From the NCBI GenBank assembly GCA_902492655.1, contig CABUMF010000025.1:1-27881 (forward strand): a stretch of 27,881 bases of DNA, written 5' to 3'. Made by a program: the position numbers and the translations under genes. This document shows, one piece after another, positions 6,381-14,242 of the stretch. The notes beneath the pieces are model-generated. The model made no database searches and was not told the origin of the DNA. It saw nothing but the letters and a program-made list of their open reading frames with translations. The DNA is from an uncultured Eubacteriales bacterium. GTDB lineage: Bacteria; Bacillota; Clostridia; HGM11514. Every line of letters begins with the position of its first letter. Within the stretch, counting starts at the first letter, position 1.

Positions 6381-8213
6381 TTATTCCTCGGGAAAATACC
6401 ACCAGTCAGGGTTATAGCGTGAATTATCGGAAATCAAAACATCGGATTTTATGAACCTGTTATCCCTCATTATTATGCAATCCTTTGCTTCATCCCTCGT
6501 CAAAGCAATCCCCTTGCCGCCTATCGTCAGATTATCATAATACTCATTGTTTTCCGGTGCACAATAATCGTTGTCGAGGATTGAGAACAGCTCGGGATAT
6601 GCCTTTTCCCAATACTCATTTCTGTATGGAACCTCACCCAAATGCTTGAAAAGCTTATCTTTATCTGTAGAACCCCATGTTTTAAGGCGTGCGTCAACCA
6701 TCATAGACACGAGGCAGTTAATAAATGTATTATGATGAATCTTGAAATCTCTCCCTCCGCCAAGCTCTATGCCTGCCTGCAAAGAACCCACAATTGTATT
6801 TCCGTAAACCTCCGCCGACGACATTGCATCATCAAAGTATATACCGATACAGCCGACATTTGCGCGTCCCGGGAAATCGTGAATGTAATTATATCGGATG
6901 ATATTTCCTCGGCAGGTCCAATCCCTTCCTGCATATATTGCACCCGCATCATTTGAAGAATAGCAAGCGTTTTTGATGTCATTTTTTTCAATTATGTGAT
7001 TGTTTCCCTGAAAGACAATAGCAAAATGCGGAAGGTCGTAAAGCTTGTTGTCGGAAGCTCGGCATCCCACTCCGTTAAGCTCTATTGCGGCAAGATATGT
7101 TTTATGCCAACGGGCAATATCGTGTATTTCACAGCCTATTGCGGAATTGTTTGCTGAGGAAAGGGTGCACCTGTCGCCTCCACTGAGTGCAATCCCTCCG
7201 CCTGCGGTATCAAAAACCGTACATTTGTAAACGGTTGTTTCCGAACAATTATCCGCGATTACAGCCCAAGCGCCTGTGTTGTATATCCTGCAGTTTTCAA
7301 CGGAGCAACCTTTGCAATCCGTCATCATCACTCCCGATTTTCTGCATTCCGACATATCAATTCCCACGATATGTATGTTTTCTCTGCCGCAAAGCGAGAA
7401 AATATCCTCGCACACGGAAATGCTGACTTCCTTTTGGTTTTCATAAGGAATCACGCTTATCTTACCGTTTTTGCGGTCAATACACCAATCTCCCGGTTTT
7501 TTAAGGGCACATTTTAAATTAAGTGCATAGAAGCTTGCACCGCCGTCATTGTTGTTAAAAATTTTACCGTCACGATAGCCGAATGTATGGTAAGGCGGAT
7601 TGACTTCTATAACCCCCGTTTTGGGATCAACCGATTTTACGGTATGACGCTGGGTTGCCCAATCATTTCCCCAATAGCCTATAAGCAGCAGATCGTCTTC
7701 ATTTGCCCATTCTTTGACAGTCTCATCGTCACACAAAAACTTACCTTCCATCGAGCCTATTCTTTCGGTATGATTGCGTTCGATAAGAGGAGTTTCGCCG
7801 AGCGCCTTTGTAATTCTCAGCTCCCCGGTTTCGGGGTATCTTGAAATAGGCATTACCCTATCTTGATAAAAAAGCTCTGCTCCGGGCCCCTCGTCAAGCA
7901 TATGCGGCTTTGGTATATCAATCTTGCTCCAAAAATCGTCAAAGGGACCCTCTCCGAATTTCCCGAAATCCGTAATACCATGCTCCTTAAGGTCTATTTG
8001 TACGATACCGCAACCGCTTACGGGAAGCTTTTTGCTGCCTTTAAAGCTAACCTTCCCTTCCGCTTTTATTGTAACATTATCCCTTGTAAACGAAATGGTT
8101 TTTCCGATTTCGTAAACCCCTTCCGAAACCTTGATAACAGCAGGCTCCGAGGAAGAATTGACGGCTTTTATCGTTTCAAAAAGCTCTCTTTCGTTCGTAA
8201 CACAATAATCCAT
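6381..8213 (-). CDS. Cytoplasmic right-handed parallel beta-helix protein (610 aa)
   Basis: No signal peptide is visible, so the protein should act inside the cell. Residues about 1-60 form a pectate-lyase-like N-cap (EPAVIKVSEGVYEIGKTISF). A middle insertion (about 90-270) carries many aromatic and acidic residues. From about 280 to 500 there are repeated beta-helix rungs with Asn/Cys ladders (for example CSVENCRIYNTGAWAV, CIGIYFDDAMSSAEVYGNT). This fold is used by polysaccharide lyases, GH28/GH110-like hydrolases and epimerases; I cannot identify the catalytic type. The gene is immediately upstream of two LplB/LplC permeases, which suggests action on an imported oligosaccharide. Its last third is related to the truncated protein at 1-1057. 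ATG 8213 follows GGAGAG. Confidence 0.82.
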   Translation of the reverse strand: MDYCVTNERELFETIKAVNSSSEPAVIKVSEGVYEIGKTISFTRDNVTIKAEGKVSFKGSKKLPVSGCGIVQIDLKEHGITDFGKFGEGPFDDFWSKIDIPKPHMLDEGPGAELFYQDRVMPISRYPETGELRITKALGETPLIERNHTERIGSMEGKFLCDDETVKEWANEDDLLLIGYWGNDWATQRHTVKSVDPKTGVIEVNPPYHTFGYRDGKIFNNNDGGASFYALNLKCALKKPGDWCIDRKNGKISVIPYENQKEVSISVCEDIFSLCGRENIHIVGIDMSECRKSGVMMTDCKGCSVENCRIYNTGAWAVIADNCSETTVYKCTVFDTAGGGIALSGGDRCTLSSANNSAIGCEIHDIARWHKTYLAAIELNGVGCRASDNKLYDLPHFAIVFQGNNHIIEKNDIKNACYSSNDAGAIYAGRDWTCRGNIIRYNYIHDFPGRANVGCIGIYFDDAMSSAEVYGNTIVGSLQAGIELGGGRDFKIHHNTFINCLVSMMVDARLKTWGSTDKDKLFKHLGEVPYRNEYWEKAYPELFSILDNDYCAPENNEYYDNLTIGGKGIALTRDEAKDCIIMRDNRFIKSDVLISDNSRYNPDWWYFPEE

Positions 8214-8258
8214 ACAGTAAAATCTCTCCTCACTCGCAACAACATCTTTCTGACATCA

Positions 8259-8287
8259 TTGACATTTTATATAAAATATTATACAAT
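8259..8287 (+). promoter_or_regulatory. Near-consensus promoter for the phosphopantetheinyl transferase
   Basis: TTGACA (8259-8264), a 17-base spacer and TACAAT (8282-8287); start expected near 8294. The spacer holds most of a perfect 14-bp A/T palindrome (attttatataaaat, 8264-8277). The -10 box overlaps that of the opposite promoter. Confidence 0.75.
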
Positions 8288-8306
8288 ACTATTATACTAT
8301 AGTCAA
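8278..8306 (-). promoter_or_regulatory. Near-consensus promoter for the cytoplasmic beta-helix gene
   Basis: On the minus strand TTGACT (8306-8301), a 17-base spacer and a perfect TATAAT (8283-8278); start expected near 8271, at the centre of the 14-bp palindrome. It shares two base pairs of -10 box with the plus-strand promoter. Confidence 0.75.
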
Positions 8307-8324
8307 TATAATTGTGAGGTATTT

Positions 8325-8837
8325 ATGACAAAAGTTTATCTCGTGAAAATCAGTCCGAGCGGCAGGAGAGTTTCGGACAAATCCGAGCTCAGAAAAAAGG
8401 CGTACGGACTTGTAAGCAAAAAGCTTTCGGGCGAAATAAAGAAACACGAAAACGGAAAGCCGTATGTTGAGGGAAGTCCCGTTTTCTTTAATATATCCCA
8501 CAGTGCATCCTTTGCCGCAGTTGCTTTTTCGGAATATGAGGTCGGGGTTGACATAGAGCTCCTTAGGGATGTAAATTTAAGAATTACGGAGAAATTTCAT
8601 GCCGATGAGCAAAGATATGTTTTTAGCTCCGAGGATAAAAGAACGGCTTTTTTTGAGGTCTGGACAGCCAAAGAGGCATATCTCAAAAAAAGCGGAATCG
8701 GCATAACGGTTCCGCTAAATTCGTTTTCTGTTATCGGAATGAAGGACATTCATCGGCTTTCGTATGAAAATCTCATTATCACTGTTTGTTCGGAAGATAC
8801 TCCGCAATTTTGCGGTCTACTTAAAGACGAAGATTGA
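8325..8837 (+). CDS. 4'-phosphopantetheinyl transferase, Sfp superfamily (170 aa)
   Basis: The enzyme transfers the 4'-phosphopantetheine arm of CoA to a serine of an acyl- or peptidyl-carrier protein. The conserved motifs are present in order: the SHS-type block FFNISHSASFAAVAF (about residues 50-64), the Mg-binding VGVDIEL (about 72-78), and FEVWTAKEAYLKKSG (about 108-122) with the catalytic Glu and Lys. At 170 residues it is short for the Sfp class (about 220) but larger than AcpS. No carrier protein, NRPS or PKS gene is in the window, so its partner is elsewhere; it could activate the ordinary ACP. The ATG at 8325 has TGAGGT just upstream. The frame is open far upstream, but that stretch is antisense to the beta-helix gene. 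Confidence 0.85.
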   Translation: MTKVYLVKISPSGRRVSDKSELRKKAYGLVSKKLSGEIKKHENGKPYVEGSPVFFNISHSASFAAVAFSEYEVGVDIELLRDVNLRITEKFHADEQRYVFSSEDKRTAFFEVWTAKEAYLKKSGIGITVPLNSFSVIGMKDIHRLSYENLIITVCSEDTPQFCGLLKDED

Positions 8838-8870
8838 GAATTTCATCCGTATCCTTTTTCGGTTTTTACG

Positions 8871-8906
8871 AAAAAGAGAGCGCCGCTAACTCACGCGACA
8901 CTCTCT
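8871..8906 (-). terminator. Terminator of the nucleoside ABC operon
   Basis: On the minus strand AGAGAG and CGC pair with GCG and CTCTCT (three-base bulge), followed by TTTTTC. It starts nine bases after the nupQ stop. A separate plus-strand 8-bp inverted repeat (ctttttcg/cgaaaaag, 8854-8876) lies just after the transferase gene but lacks a T-tract of its own. Confidence 0.65.
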
Positions 8907-8914
8907 TATGAAAG

Positions 8915-9892
8915 CTATCTTTCCTCTCTGAAATACGGAAGTCCGAGACTTTCTGGAGGCTGATTTTCCTTTTTGTTTCTTATACTTGTAATTACAAGCA
9001 CAATTATCGTAACAACATATGGAAGCATCTCGAAAATCGGTGCAATTCTTCTCGGAATACCGCCGGTGTAGCTGTAGGCAATGTAAAGACCGCCAAACAA
9101 GAACGAGCCGAGTATGCCCACATTGGGCTTCCAAAGAGCAAATATTACCAAAGCTATTGCAAGCCATCCACGGTCGCCGAATCCGCCGTTTGTCCACGAG
9201 CCTCCGGTATAGTCCATAATAAAATACAGTCCTCCAAGGCCCGCTATCGCACCGCCGATTACGGTTGCTGCATATTTATACTTTATAACATTAATGCCCG
9301 CCGCATCCGCAGTTGCAGGGTTTTCCCCGACAGCTCTTAGCTGAAGTCCTATTCGGGTTTTATTCAGAAACCACGCCGCAAGCAATGCAATGACTATTGA
9401 AAGATACACCAAAAACCCGTAATCAAGAAACACTTTTCCGAAAAATCCGAGCTTGCCGGCAAACGGCAGGGTGGTTTTGAAGCAGTCAGCCGAAAACTTA
9501 ACCGAAAGATTGCCTCCGTCACCGAAAATCTTTGTTATGGTTCCTCCGAAAAAGTCGCCAAAGCCTATTCCGAATGTGGTAAGCGCAAGACCGGTAACAT
9601 TTTGGTTCGCCCTCAAGGTTATGGTTAAAAAGCTGTAAATAAGCGCCATAACGGCAGAACCCAAAAGGGATGCCAAAAGCGGAATAACAATACAAAGGAA
9701 CGGATTTGGATTGGGAGTCGAATGCTCGTAAAGATACGCTCCGAGTATTCCGGCACTTCCTCCCACATACATAATTCCCGGAATACCGAGGTTGAGATTA
9801 CCCGATTTTTCGGTTATTATTTCTCCGGTTGAACCGAAAAGCAAAGGAACGCCCTGTACAATAGCCTTATTGATAAGTGTTGAAACAAGCAT
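8915..9892 (-). CDS. nupQ: Nucleoside ABC transporter permease, NupQ/YufQ type
   Basis: Second permease of a BMP-family purine nucleoside importer. The 325 residues hold about eight to nine membrane segments. The N-terminal block VPLLFGSTGEIITEKSGNLN and GIPGIMYVGG are characteristic of this branch. The cytoplasmic loop NKTRIGLQLRAVGENPATAD is the EAA-like coupling region of BPD_transp_2 permeases. The ATG has AGGAGG 8 bases upstream and begins three bases after nupP ends. It is the last gene of the operon. Confidence 0.9.
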   Translation of the reverse strand: MLVSTLINKAIVQGVPLLFGSTGEIITEKSGNLNLGIPGIMYVGGSAGILGAYLYEHSTPNPNPFLCIVIPLLASLLGSAVMALIYSFLTITLRANQNVTGLALTTFGIGFGDFFGGTITKIFGDGGNLSVKFSADCFKTTLPFAGKLGFFGKVFLDYGFLVYLSIVIALLAAWFLNKTRIGLQLRAVGENPATADAAGINVIKYKYAATVIGGAIAGLGGLYFIMDYTGGSWTNGGFGDRGWLAIALVIFALWKPNVGILGSFLFGGLYIAYSYTGGIPRRIAPIFEMLPYVVTIIVLVITSIRNKKENQPPESLGLPYFREER

Positions 9893-9895
9893 ACT

Positions 9896-11014
9896 TTAGT
9901 CCTCCTTTACCTTTCTTCTGTTTATTTTATATCTTACAAAGAATTCACTTCCGATAATAAAGAAGAGAATGATTCCCGTAATAATATCCGAAATACTTTC
10001 GTTAAGCTGGAACGCCGTAAACTGGGTAACAATTTCCGCAGCGCCCTGCTGTAAAAACACAATTAAACCCGAAACAAAAATCATAACAAGGGGATTAAAC
10101 TTGGCAAGCCACGAAACCATAATCGCAGTAAATCCCATACCGCCGACAATATCGGCGTTAATCGTGTGATGCGTGCCGGCAACAAGAAGCCAACCCGTCA
10201 CGCCGCAGAGAGCTCCGGAAAACGCCATGGTTCTTATAATAACCTTTTTAACATTTATACCTATGTACCTTGCGGTGTTTTGACTTTCTCCCACAACCGA
10301 TATTTCATAGCCGTGCTTGCTGTATTTAAGATAAATGTACATTATTATAACTATGATTGCAACAATAATAATATTAAGCAGATACTTCTGATTTGCAATC
10401 CACGGGAACCAACCGCTCATGGTTTTCATGTTAATTATGCCGACATTACTTGAATTCTTCGGATTTTCCCACCTGAGAACAAAATATGTTGTAAGCTGAA
10501 TTGCAACATAGTTCATCATAAGTGTAAAAAGGGTTTCGTTCGTATTGAAATAAGCCTTGAAAATTGCGGGGATAAGTCCCCAAACAACACCTGCCAGAAT
10601 ACTTGCGACAGCCATAACGACAAGCATTACGATATTATTCGGAAATTTGTCCGCAAAGTTTATCATAATTGCGGCGGAAGCAATACAGCCCACAAGAGCC
10701 TGCCCTTCCGCACCGATATTCCAAAACTTCATTTTAAAAGCAGGTGTAACAGCCAAAGAAATGCAAAGCAGCATGGCGAGGTTCTGAGCGGCTTTCCAAA
10801 GATTTCTCTCCGTTCCGAAGCTTCCTACAACCATGGTCTTAAAAAACTGAATGGGGTTAATGCCGGTAAGCATCACAATAACCAAGGAACACACCAAAAG
10901 TGCCGCAACTATGGCAACCGCCCTTACAAACCAGGATTTAAGTATGGGCATATCTTCTCCGCGCTTAACAACCTGTATTCGCGGCTCGTGTGCGTGAACT
11001 TCCTTATTCTGCAT
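9896..11014 (-). CDS. nupP: Nucleoside ABC transporter permease, NupP/YufP type
   Basis: First permease of the importer, 372 residues, with a short polar N-terminus of about 30 residues before TM1. Family blocks include KAAQNLAMLLCISLAVTPAF, WNIGAEGQALVGCIA and NTNETLFTLMMNYVAIQLT. The coupling loop reads KHGYEISVVGESQNTARYIG. A very strong AGGAGGTGG precedes the ATG, inside the end of nupO. The two genes overlap by 11 bases, so they are likely translationally coupled. The C-terminus is basic (RYKINRRKVKED). Confidence 0.9.
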   Translation of the reverse strand: MQNKEVHAHEPRIQVVKRGEDMPILKSWFVRAVAIVAALLVCSLVIVMLTGINPIQFFKTMVVGSFGTERNLWKAAQNLAMLLCISLAVTPAFKMKFWNIGAEGQALVGCIASAAIMINFADKFPNNIVMLVVMAVASILAGVVWGLIPAIFKAYFNTNETLFTLMMNYVAIQLTTYFVLRWENPKNSSNVGIINMKTMSGWFPWIANQKYLLNIIIVAIIVIIMYIYLKYSKHGYEISVVGESQNTARYIGINVKKVIIRTMAFSGALCGVTGWLLVAGTHHTINADIVGGMGFTAIMVSWLAKFNPLVMIFVSGLIVFLQQGAAEIVTQFTAFQLNESISDIITGIILFFIIGSEFFVRYKINRRKVKED

Positions 11015-12545
11015 CGCTCTCCACCTCCTGAGATTTTGTCATAAGCAAACCGATCTGCTCCTTTGTGGCAGTTCTTGCGTCAACCGTTCCGCTGATACTG
11101 CCGCCGCTGATAACCATAATACGGTCGCAAAGTTCAAGCAGAACATCCAAATCCTCGCCGACAAAAATGACGGCAACGCCCTTTTCCTTCTGCTGATTGA
11201 GAAGGTTGTAAATGGTGTAAGATGCGTTTATGTCAAGTCCTCTCACAGGATACGCAGCCATAAGAACTGTAGGAGAAGATGAAATTTCCCTGCCCACAAG
11301 CACCTTCTGAACATTTCCGCCGGAAAGCCGTCTTACAGGCGTGTTGGCACTCGGGGTAACAACTTGCAGCTTTTTAATTATATCATCGGCAAGATTTTTG
11401 GGAGCTTTTCTCTCCAAAAATACCGTTTTACCCTTCCGATAGCTTCTCAGCATCATGTTATCGACAATATCCATATTGCCTACAAGCCCCATGCCGAGCC
11501 TGTCCTCCGGAACAAAAGACAGCCTTACTCCCAATTCTCTTATTTCAAGAGGGGTTTTATCTCTTAAGTTTTCGGTTTCTCCGTTTTTGGGATTAAGATA
11601 AAGAATATCTCCTCCGGAAAGCTTCTGCAGACCGGCTATAGCTTCCAGAAGCTCCCTCTGACCGCTTCCGGCAATGCCTGCAATACCGAGTATTTCGCCC
11701 GCCCTTGCCGTAAAGGAAATATTTTTTAGAAGCATTACCCCGTCACGATTCACGCAGTTAATATCTTTAATAATCAACCTGTCCTCAGTATTTTCAGGCT
11801 CGCTTCGTTCGATGTTAAGCGATATTTTTTTACCCACCATCATCTCGGTAAGCTCGCTCTCGCTTGTTTCCGATGTTTTGACGGTACCTATGTACTCACC
11901 CTTTCTGAGAACCGAAACACGGTCGGAAAGAGCCATAACCTCGTTGAGCTTGTGAGTGATAATTACTATCGCCTTCCCGTCATCACGCATCCTTTTGAGA
12001 ATGGTAAACAGCTTTCTTATTTCCTGAGGCGTAAGAACTGCGGTAGGTTCGTCAAGAATAAGAATATCGGCTCCCCTATAGAGAACCCTTATTATCTCAA
12101 CCGTCTGTTTTTCGGAAATCGACATTTCGTAAATCTTTTTGTCGGGATCAATGTTAAAGCCGTATCTGTCGCCTATTTCCTTAACCTTTTTCGCCGCCGA
12201 TTTCATATTGAAGCCGCTTTTGTCCTTGAGTCCCAAAACAATATTCTCAGCCGCGGAAAAAACATCCACAAGCTTGAAATGCTGATGAATCATACCGATT
12301 TTGAGGTCAAATGCGTCCTTCGGAGAACGAATAACAACTTCCTCTCCGTTAACGAAAATTTGTCCTTCATCCGGGAAATATATCCCCGAAATAACATTCA
12401 TAAGCGTTGTTTTGCCGCTTCCGTTTTCCCCCAAAACTGATAATATTTCGCCCTTTTTTACATCAAGACAAATATTGTTGTTTGCAACAACCTTTCCGAA
12501 CCTTTTAGTAATGTTTCTAAGCTCGATTGCAACATCGTTACCCAC
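11004..12545 (-). CDS. nupO: Nucleoside ABC transporter ATPase with two nucleotide-binding domains, NupO/YufO type
   Basis: Tandem ATPase that energises the NupP/NupQ permeases. The first domain has Walker A GENGSGKTT, Walker B ADILILDEPTAVLTPQE and H-loop ITHKLNE. Its signature reads MSISEKQ where relatives usually have LSVG-Q. The second domain has the degenerate Walker A GIAGSGQREL, a canonical LSGGNVQK signature and a Walker B region MAAYPVRGLD that lacks the catalytic Glu, as is normal for this family. The start is set at GTG 12545 because GGGGGT then has about 7 bases of spacing. The ATG six bases upstream touches the ribosome site, but would change only two residues. Confidence 0.92.
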   Translation of the reverse strand: MGNDVAIELRNITKRFGKVVANNNICLDVKKGEILSVLGENGSGKTTLMNVISGIYFPDEGQIFVNGEEVVIRSPKDAFDLKIGMIHQHFKLVDVFSAAENIVLGLKDKSGFNMKSAAKKVKEIGDRYGFNIDPDKKIYEMSISEKQTVEIIRVLYRGADILILDEPTAVLTPQEIRKLFTILKRMRDDGKAIVIITHKLNEVMALSDRVSVLRKGEYIGTVKTSETSESELTEMMVGKKISLNIERSEPENTEDRLIIKDINCVNRDGVMLLKNISFTARAGEILGIAGIAGSGQRELLEAIAGLQKLSGGDILYLNPKNGETENLRDKTPLEIRELGVRLSFVPEDRLGMGLVGNMDIVDNMMLRSYRKGKTVFLERKAPKNLADDIIKKLQVVTPSANTPVRRLSGGNVQKVLVGREISSSPTVLMAAYPVRGLDINASYTIYNLLNQQKEKGVAVIFVGEDLDVLLELCDRIMVISGGSISGTVDARTATKEQIGLLMTKSQEVESDAE

Positions 12546-12614
12546 AATCATACCCCCAAATACAAAAAATCGCTCTTGCCTTTTATGAAATCAAAAAAGA
12601 ATTTTTGTTCTCGT

Positions 12615-12658
12615 AAAAAGCAAGCAAAAGCCAGAACAAAACCGTTTCTGACTTTTGC
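12615..12658 (-). terminator. Intercistronic hairpin between nupN and nupO
   Basis: On the minus strand GCAAAAG pairs with CTTTTGC, extended inward by a U-G pair and CAGAA/TTCTG, with the T-rich stretch TTGCTTTTT after it. It begins about 20 bases after the nupN stop. It is probably a partial terminator or 3'-stabilising structure that allows more lipoprotein than membrane subunits. Confidence 0.65.
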
Positions 12659-12678
12659 ATAGCTTTTAAGATAATCTG

Positions 12679-13893
12679 TTATTTCGTTGTGATACCGTCA
12701 ATATCAAGATCGAAATAAGGTGCGCTTCTGAATTCGGATTCATGGAAATAACCGTCCGATACAACCTCTGTATCAGGTTCATAGTTTTCGTCCGAATCAA
12801 CATCAGCCTTATAGGATTCAACCTTCTTGCCGTCAACGGTAAATGTATCTGTATCAAATACCTTGATTTCTCCTGAAGCAAGCTTAGCCTTTACTTCATC
12901 AAGCTTTTCCTGAGTACCCTCAGCTGCAACCTTGTCATTAAAACCGAGAAGCTGAACAACATCGTCCTCTATGCCGCCGCAGTAATCCTGAGTGATTTCT
13001 GTGCCGTTAACCGTAGCGTTGATGATGTGTTCAAAATAAGGTGCCCAGTTGATTTTTGAAGAAATAAGTGCTGTGTTCGGGCCCCAATCTCTTGTATCAA
13101 GGTTGTAAGCAACGTTGGGAACGTTAGCTTCTTCACAAGCCTTAGGAGCACCTTCTGAGTCAGCGTGCTGTGAAATAAGAACGCAACCGTCCTGGATAAG
13201 AGCGTTTGCTGTTTCTTTTTCAGCAGCTATATCAAACCATGAGTTTGTATACTTAACTTCCATTTTAACGGAAGGGCATACATAACGAGCGCCGAGGAAG
13301 AAAGAAGTAAGACCTGACTTAACTTCTGCATAAGGATGAGCTCCAACATAACCCATAAGAGCTTCGTCTGCAGTGATTGTGCCTGCATCAATCATTTCGT
13401 TGATTTTAAGACCGGCTGCAACACCTGCAAGGAATCTGCCTTCATAAATTGAAGCAAATGCGTTGTAGAAGTTAGGAAGCTTTTCGGTATGAGCCTTTGT
13501 ACCTGTTGCGTGACAGAAGGTAACATCAGGATATTCCTTTGCTGCCTGAATCATGAAGTCTTCATGACCGAAGCTGTCCGCAAAAATAAGTGAGCAACCC
13601 TTGTCTGCAAGGTCTGCCGCTGCTTCGTAGCATTCCTGACCTTCGGGAACGTTTGTCTTAAAGAGAATCTGTTCGTCAGAAAGACCGAGCTTTGCCTTTA
13701 CTTCGTTTGCTGCGTCAATGAAGTTCTTGTCATAAGTTGAATTTTCGTCATGAAGGAAAATAAAGCCGACTTTGATGTCGCTCTTGCTTTCCTCACCGGA
13801 ATCCTTTTTGGAAGCTGTGCCTCCGCCTTCTCCGCAAGCTGCCAATGAAAAAATCATAACTGCGGTAAGAAGTAATGCCAATATCTTTTTCAT
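12679..13893 (-). CDS. nupN: BMP-family nucleoside-binding lipoprotein (NupN/PnrA type)
   Basis: Extracellular solute-binding lipoprotein that captures purine nucleosides for the importer. The N-terminus MKKILALLLTAVMIFSL is followed by the lipobox LAAC and a Gly/Ser-rich linker, so it is predicted to be lipid-anchored at Cys21. The BMP (bmp domain) fold follows, with KVGFIFLHDE, a FADSFGHEDF segment and VTFCHATG near the binding cleft. Later blocks are IYEGRFLAGVAAG and YVGAHPYAEV. The start at 13893 is chosen for AGGAG with 8-base spacing; an upstream in-frame start would add seven residues. It is the first gene after the purine riboswitch, which supports purine rather than sugar specificity. 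Confidence 0.92.
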   Translation of the reverse strand: MKKILALLLTAVMIFSLAACGEGGGTASKKDSGEESKSDIKVGFIFLHDENSTYDKNFIDAANEVKAKLGLSDEQILFKTNVPEGQECYEAAADLADKGCSLIFADSFGHEDFMIQAAKEYPDVTFCHATGTKAHTEKLPNFYNAFASIYEGRFLAGVAAGLKINEMIDAGTITADEALMGYVGAHPYAEVKSGLTSFFLGARYVCPSVKMEVKYTNSWFDIAAEKETANALIQDGCVLISQHADSEGAPKACEEANVPNVAYNLDTRDWGPNTALISSKINWAPYFEHIINATVNGTEITQDYCGGIEDDVVQLLGFNDKVAAEGTQEKLDEVKAKLASGEIKVFDTDTFTVDGKKVESYKADVDSDENYEPDTEVVSDGYFHESEFRSAPYFDLDIDGITTK

Positions 13894-13961
13894 TACTGTA
13901 ACTCCTCTCGCCACATGGGCAAATTAAATATTTATGTAAATTAAATTTACATCAATGAAAC

Positions 13962-13986
13962 AAAAAAGACTATCCGAAGGATAGTC
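13962..13986 (-). terminator. Riboswitch-linked intrinsic terminator
   Basis: On the minus strand GACTATCC pairs with GGATAGTC around a very short loop, followed by six T's, upstream of nupN. The aptamer's own 3' segment GACTATTGG can pair with the terminator's 3' arm (six Watson-Crick plus two G-U pairs). That gives a ready antiterminator. Confidence 0.85.
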
Positions 13987-14032
13987 ACCAATATAAACAC
14001 AAGAACCCACCGCTTTCGCTGCGTTGTTCATC

Positions 14033-14107
14033 CCAATAGTCGCAGCATATTAACGATTTGGCGCCGCGGTAGAAACTTTTGGACCATTTTCCCCAAAATT
14101 ATATTGG
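14033..14107 (-). promoter_or_regulatory. Purine (guanine-class) riboswitch aptamer
   Basis: On the minus strand P1 is CCAATA/TATTGG, followed by the J1/2 core TATAAT. P2 is about UUUGGG/UCCAAA with an L2 ending in AUGG. The hallmark J2/3 GTTTCTACC is intact. P3 is CGCGGC/GCTGCG. J3/1 reads GACTAT, with C at the specificity position (74 in xpt numbering), which predicts guanine or hypoxanthine rather than adenine. L3 is about 14-16 bases instead of the usual 7-8, but it still contains the CC needed to pair with the GG of L2. The 75-base aptamer is followed by about 45 bases and an intrinsic terminator, so ligand should switch the nucleoside importer off. The gap 13894-14242 otherwise holds only the promoter and A/T-rich sequence. 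Confidence 0.88.
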
Positions 14108-14126
14108 CTAGTATTCAACTGCATAA

Positions 14127-14155
14127 AGTATATCACAGTTTAACTTTGTTGTCAA
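14127..14155 (-). promoter_or_regulatory. Near-consensus promoter of the riboswitch / nup operon
   Basis: On the minus strand TTGACA (14155-14150), a 17-base spacer and TATACT (14132-14127), preceded by TGA (extended -10). The start should lie near 14120, about 13 bases before P1 of the aptamer. Confidence 0.8.
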
Positions 14156-14242
14156 CACAATTCAACAAAATTTTTGAAATTATTAACAACTTACAATATC
14201 GACTTTAATTGCAAAAATTTTTCGGTATTATTTCACAAACCG

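Noticed and set aside
7863..8324. Upstream extension of the phosphopantetheinyl transferase frame
   Set aside because: The stretch is antisense to the beta-helix gene and to both promoters; the motif-bearing part begins at 8325 with its own ribosome site.
14150..14242. Terminator after the MBOAT gene
   Set aside because: Only a four-base CGGT/ACCG stem followed by A5T5 is visible; too weak to list as a feature.
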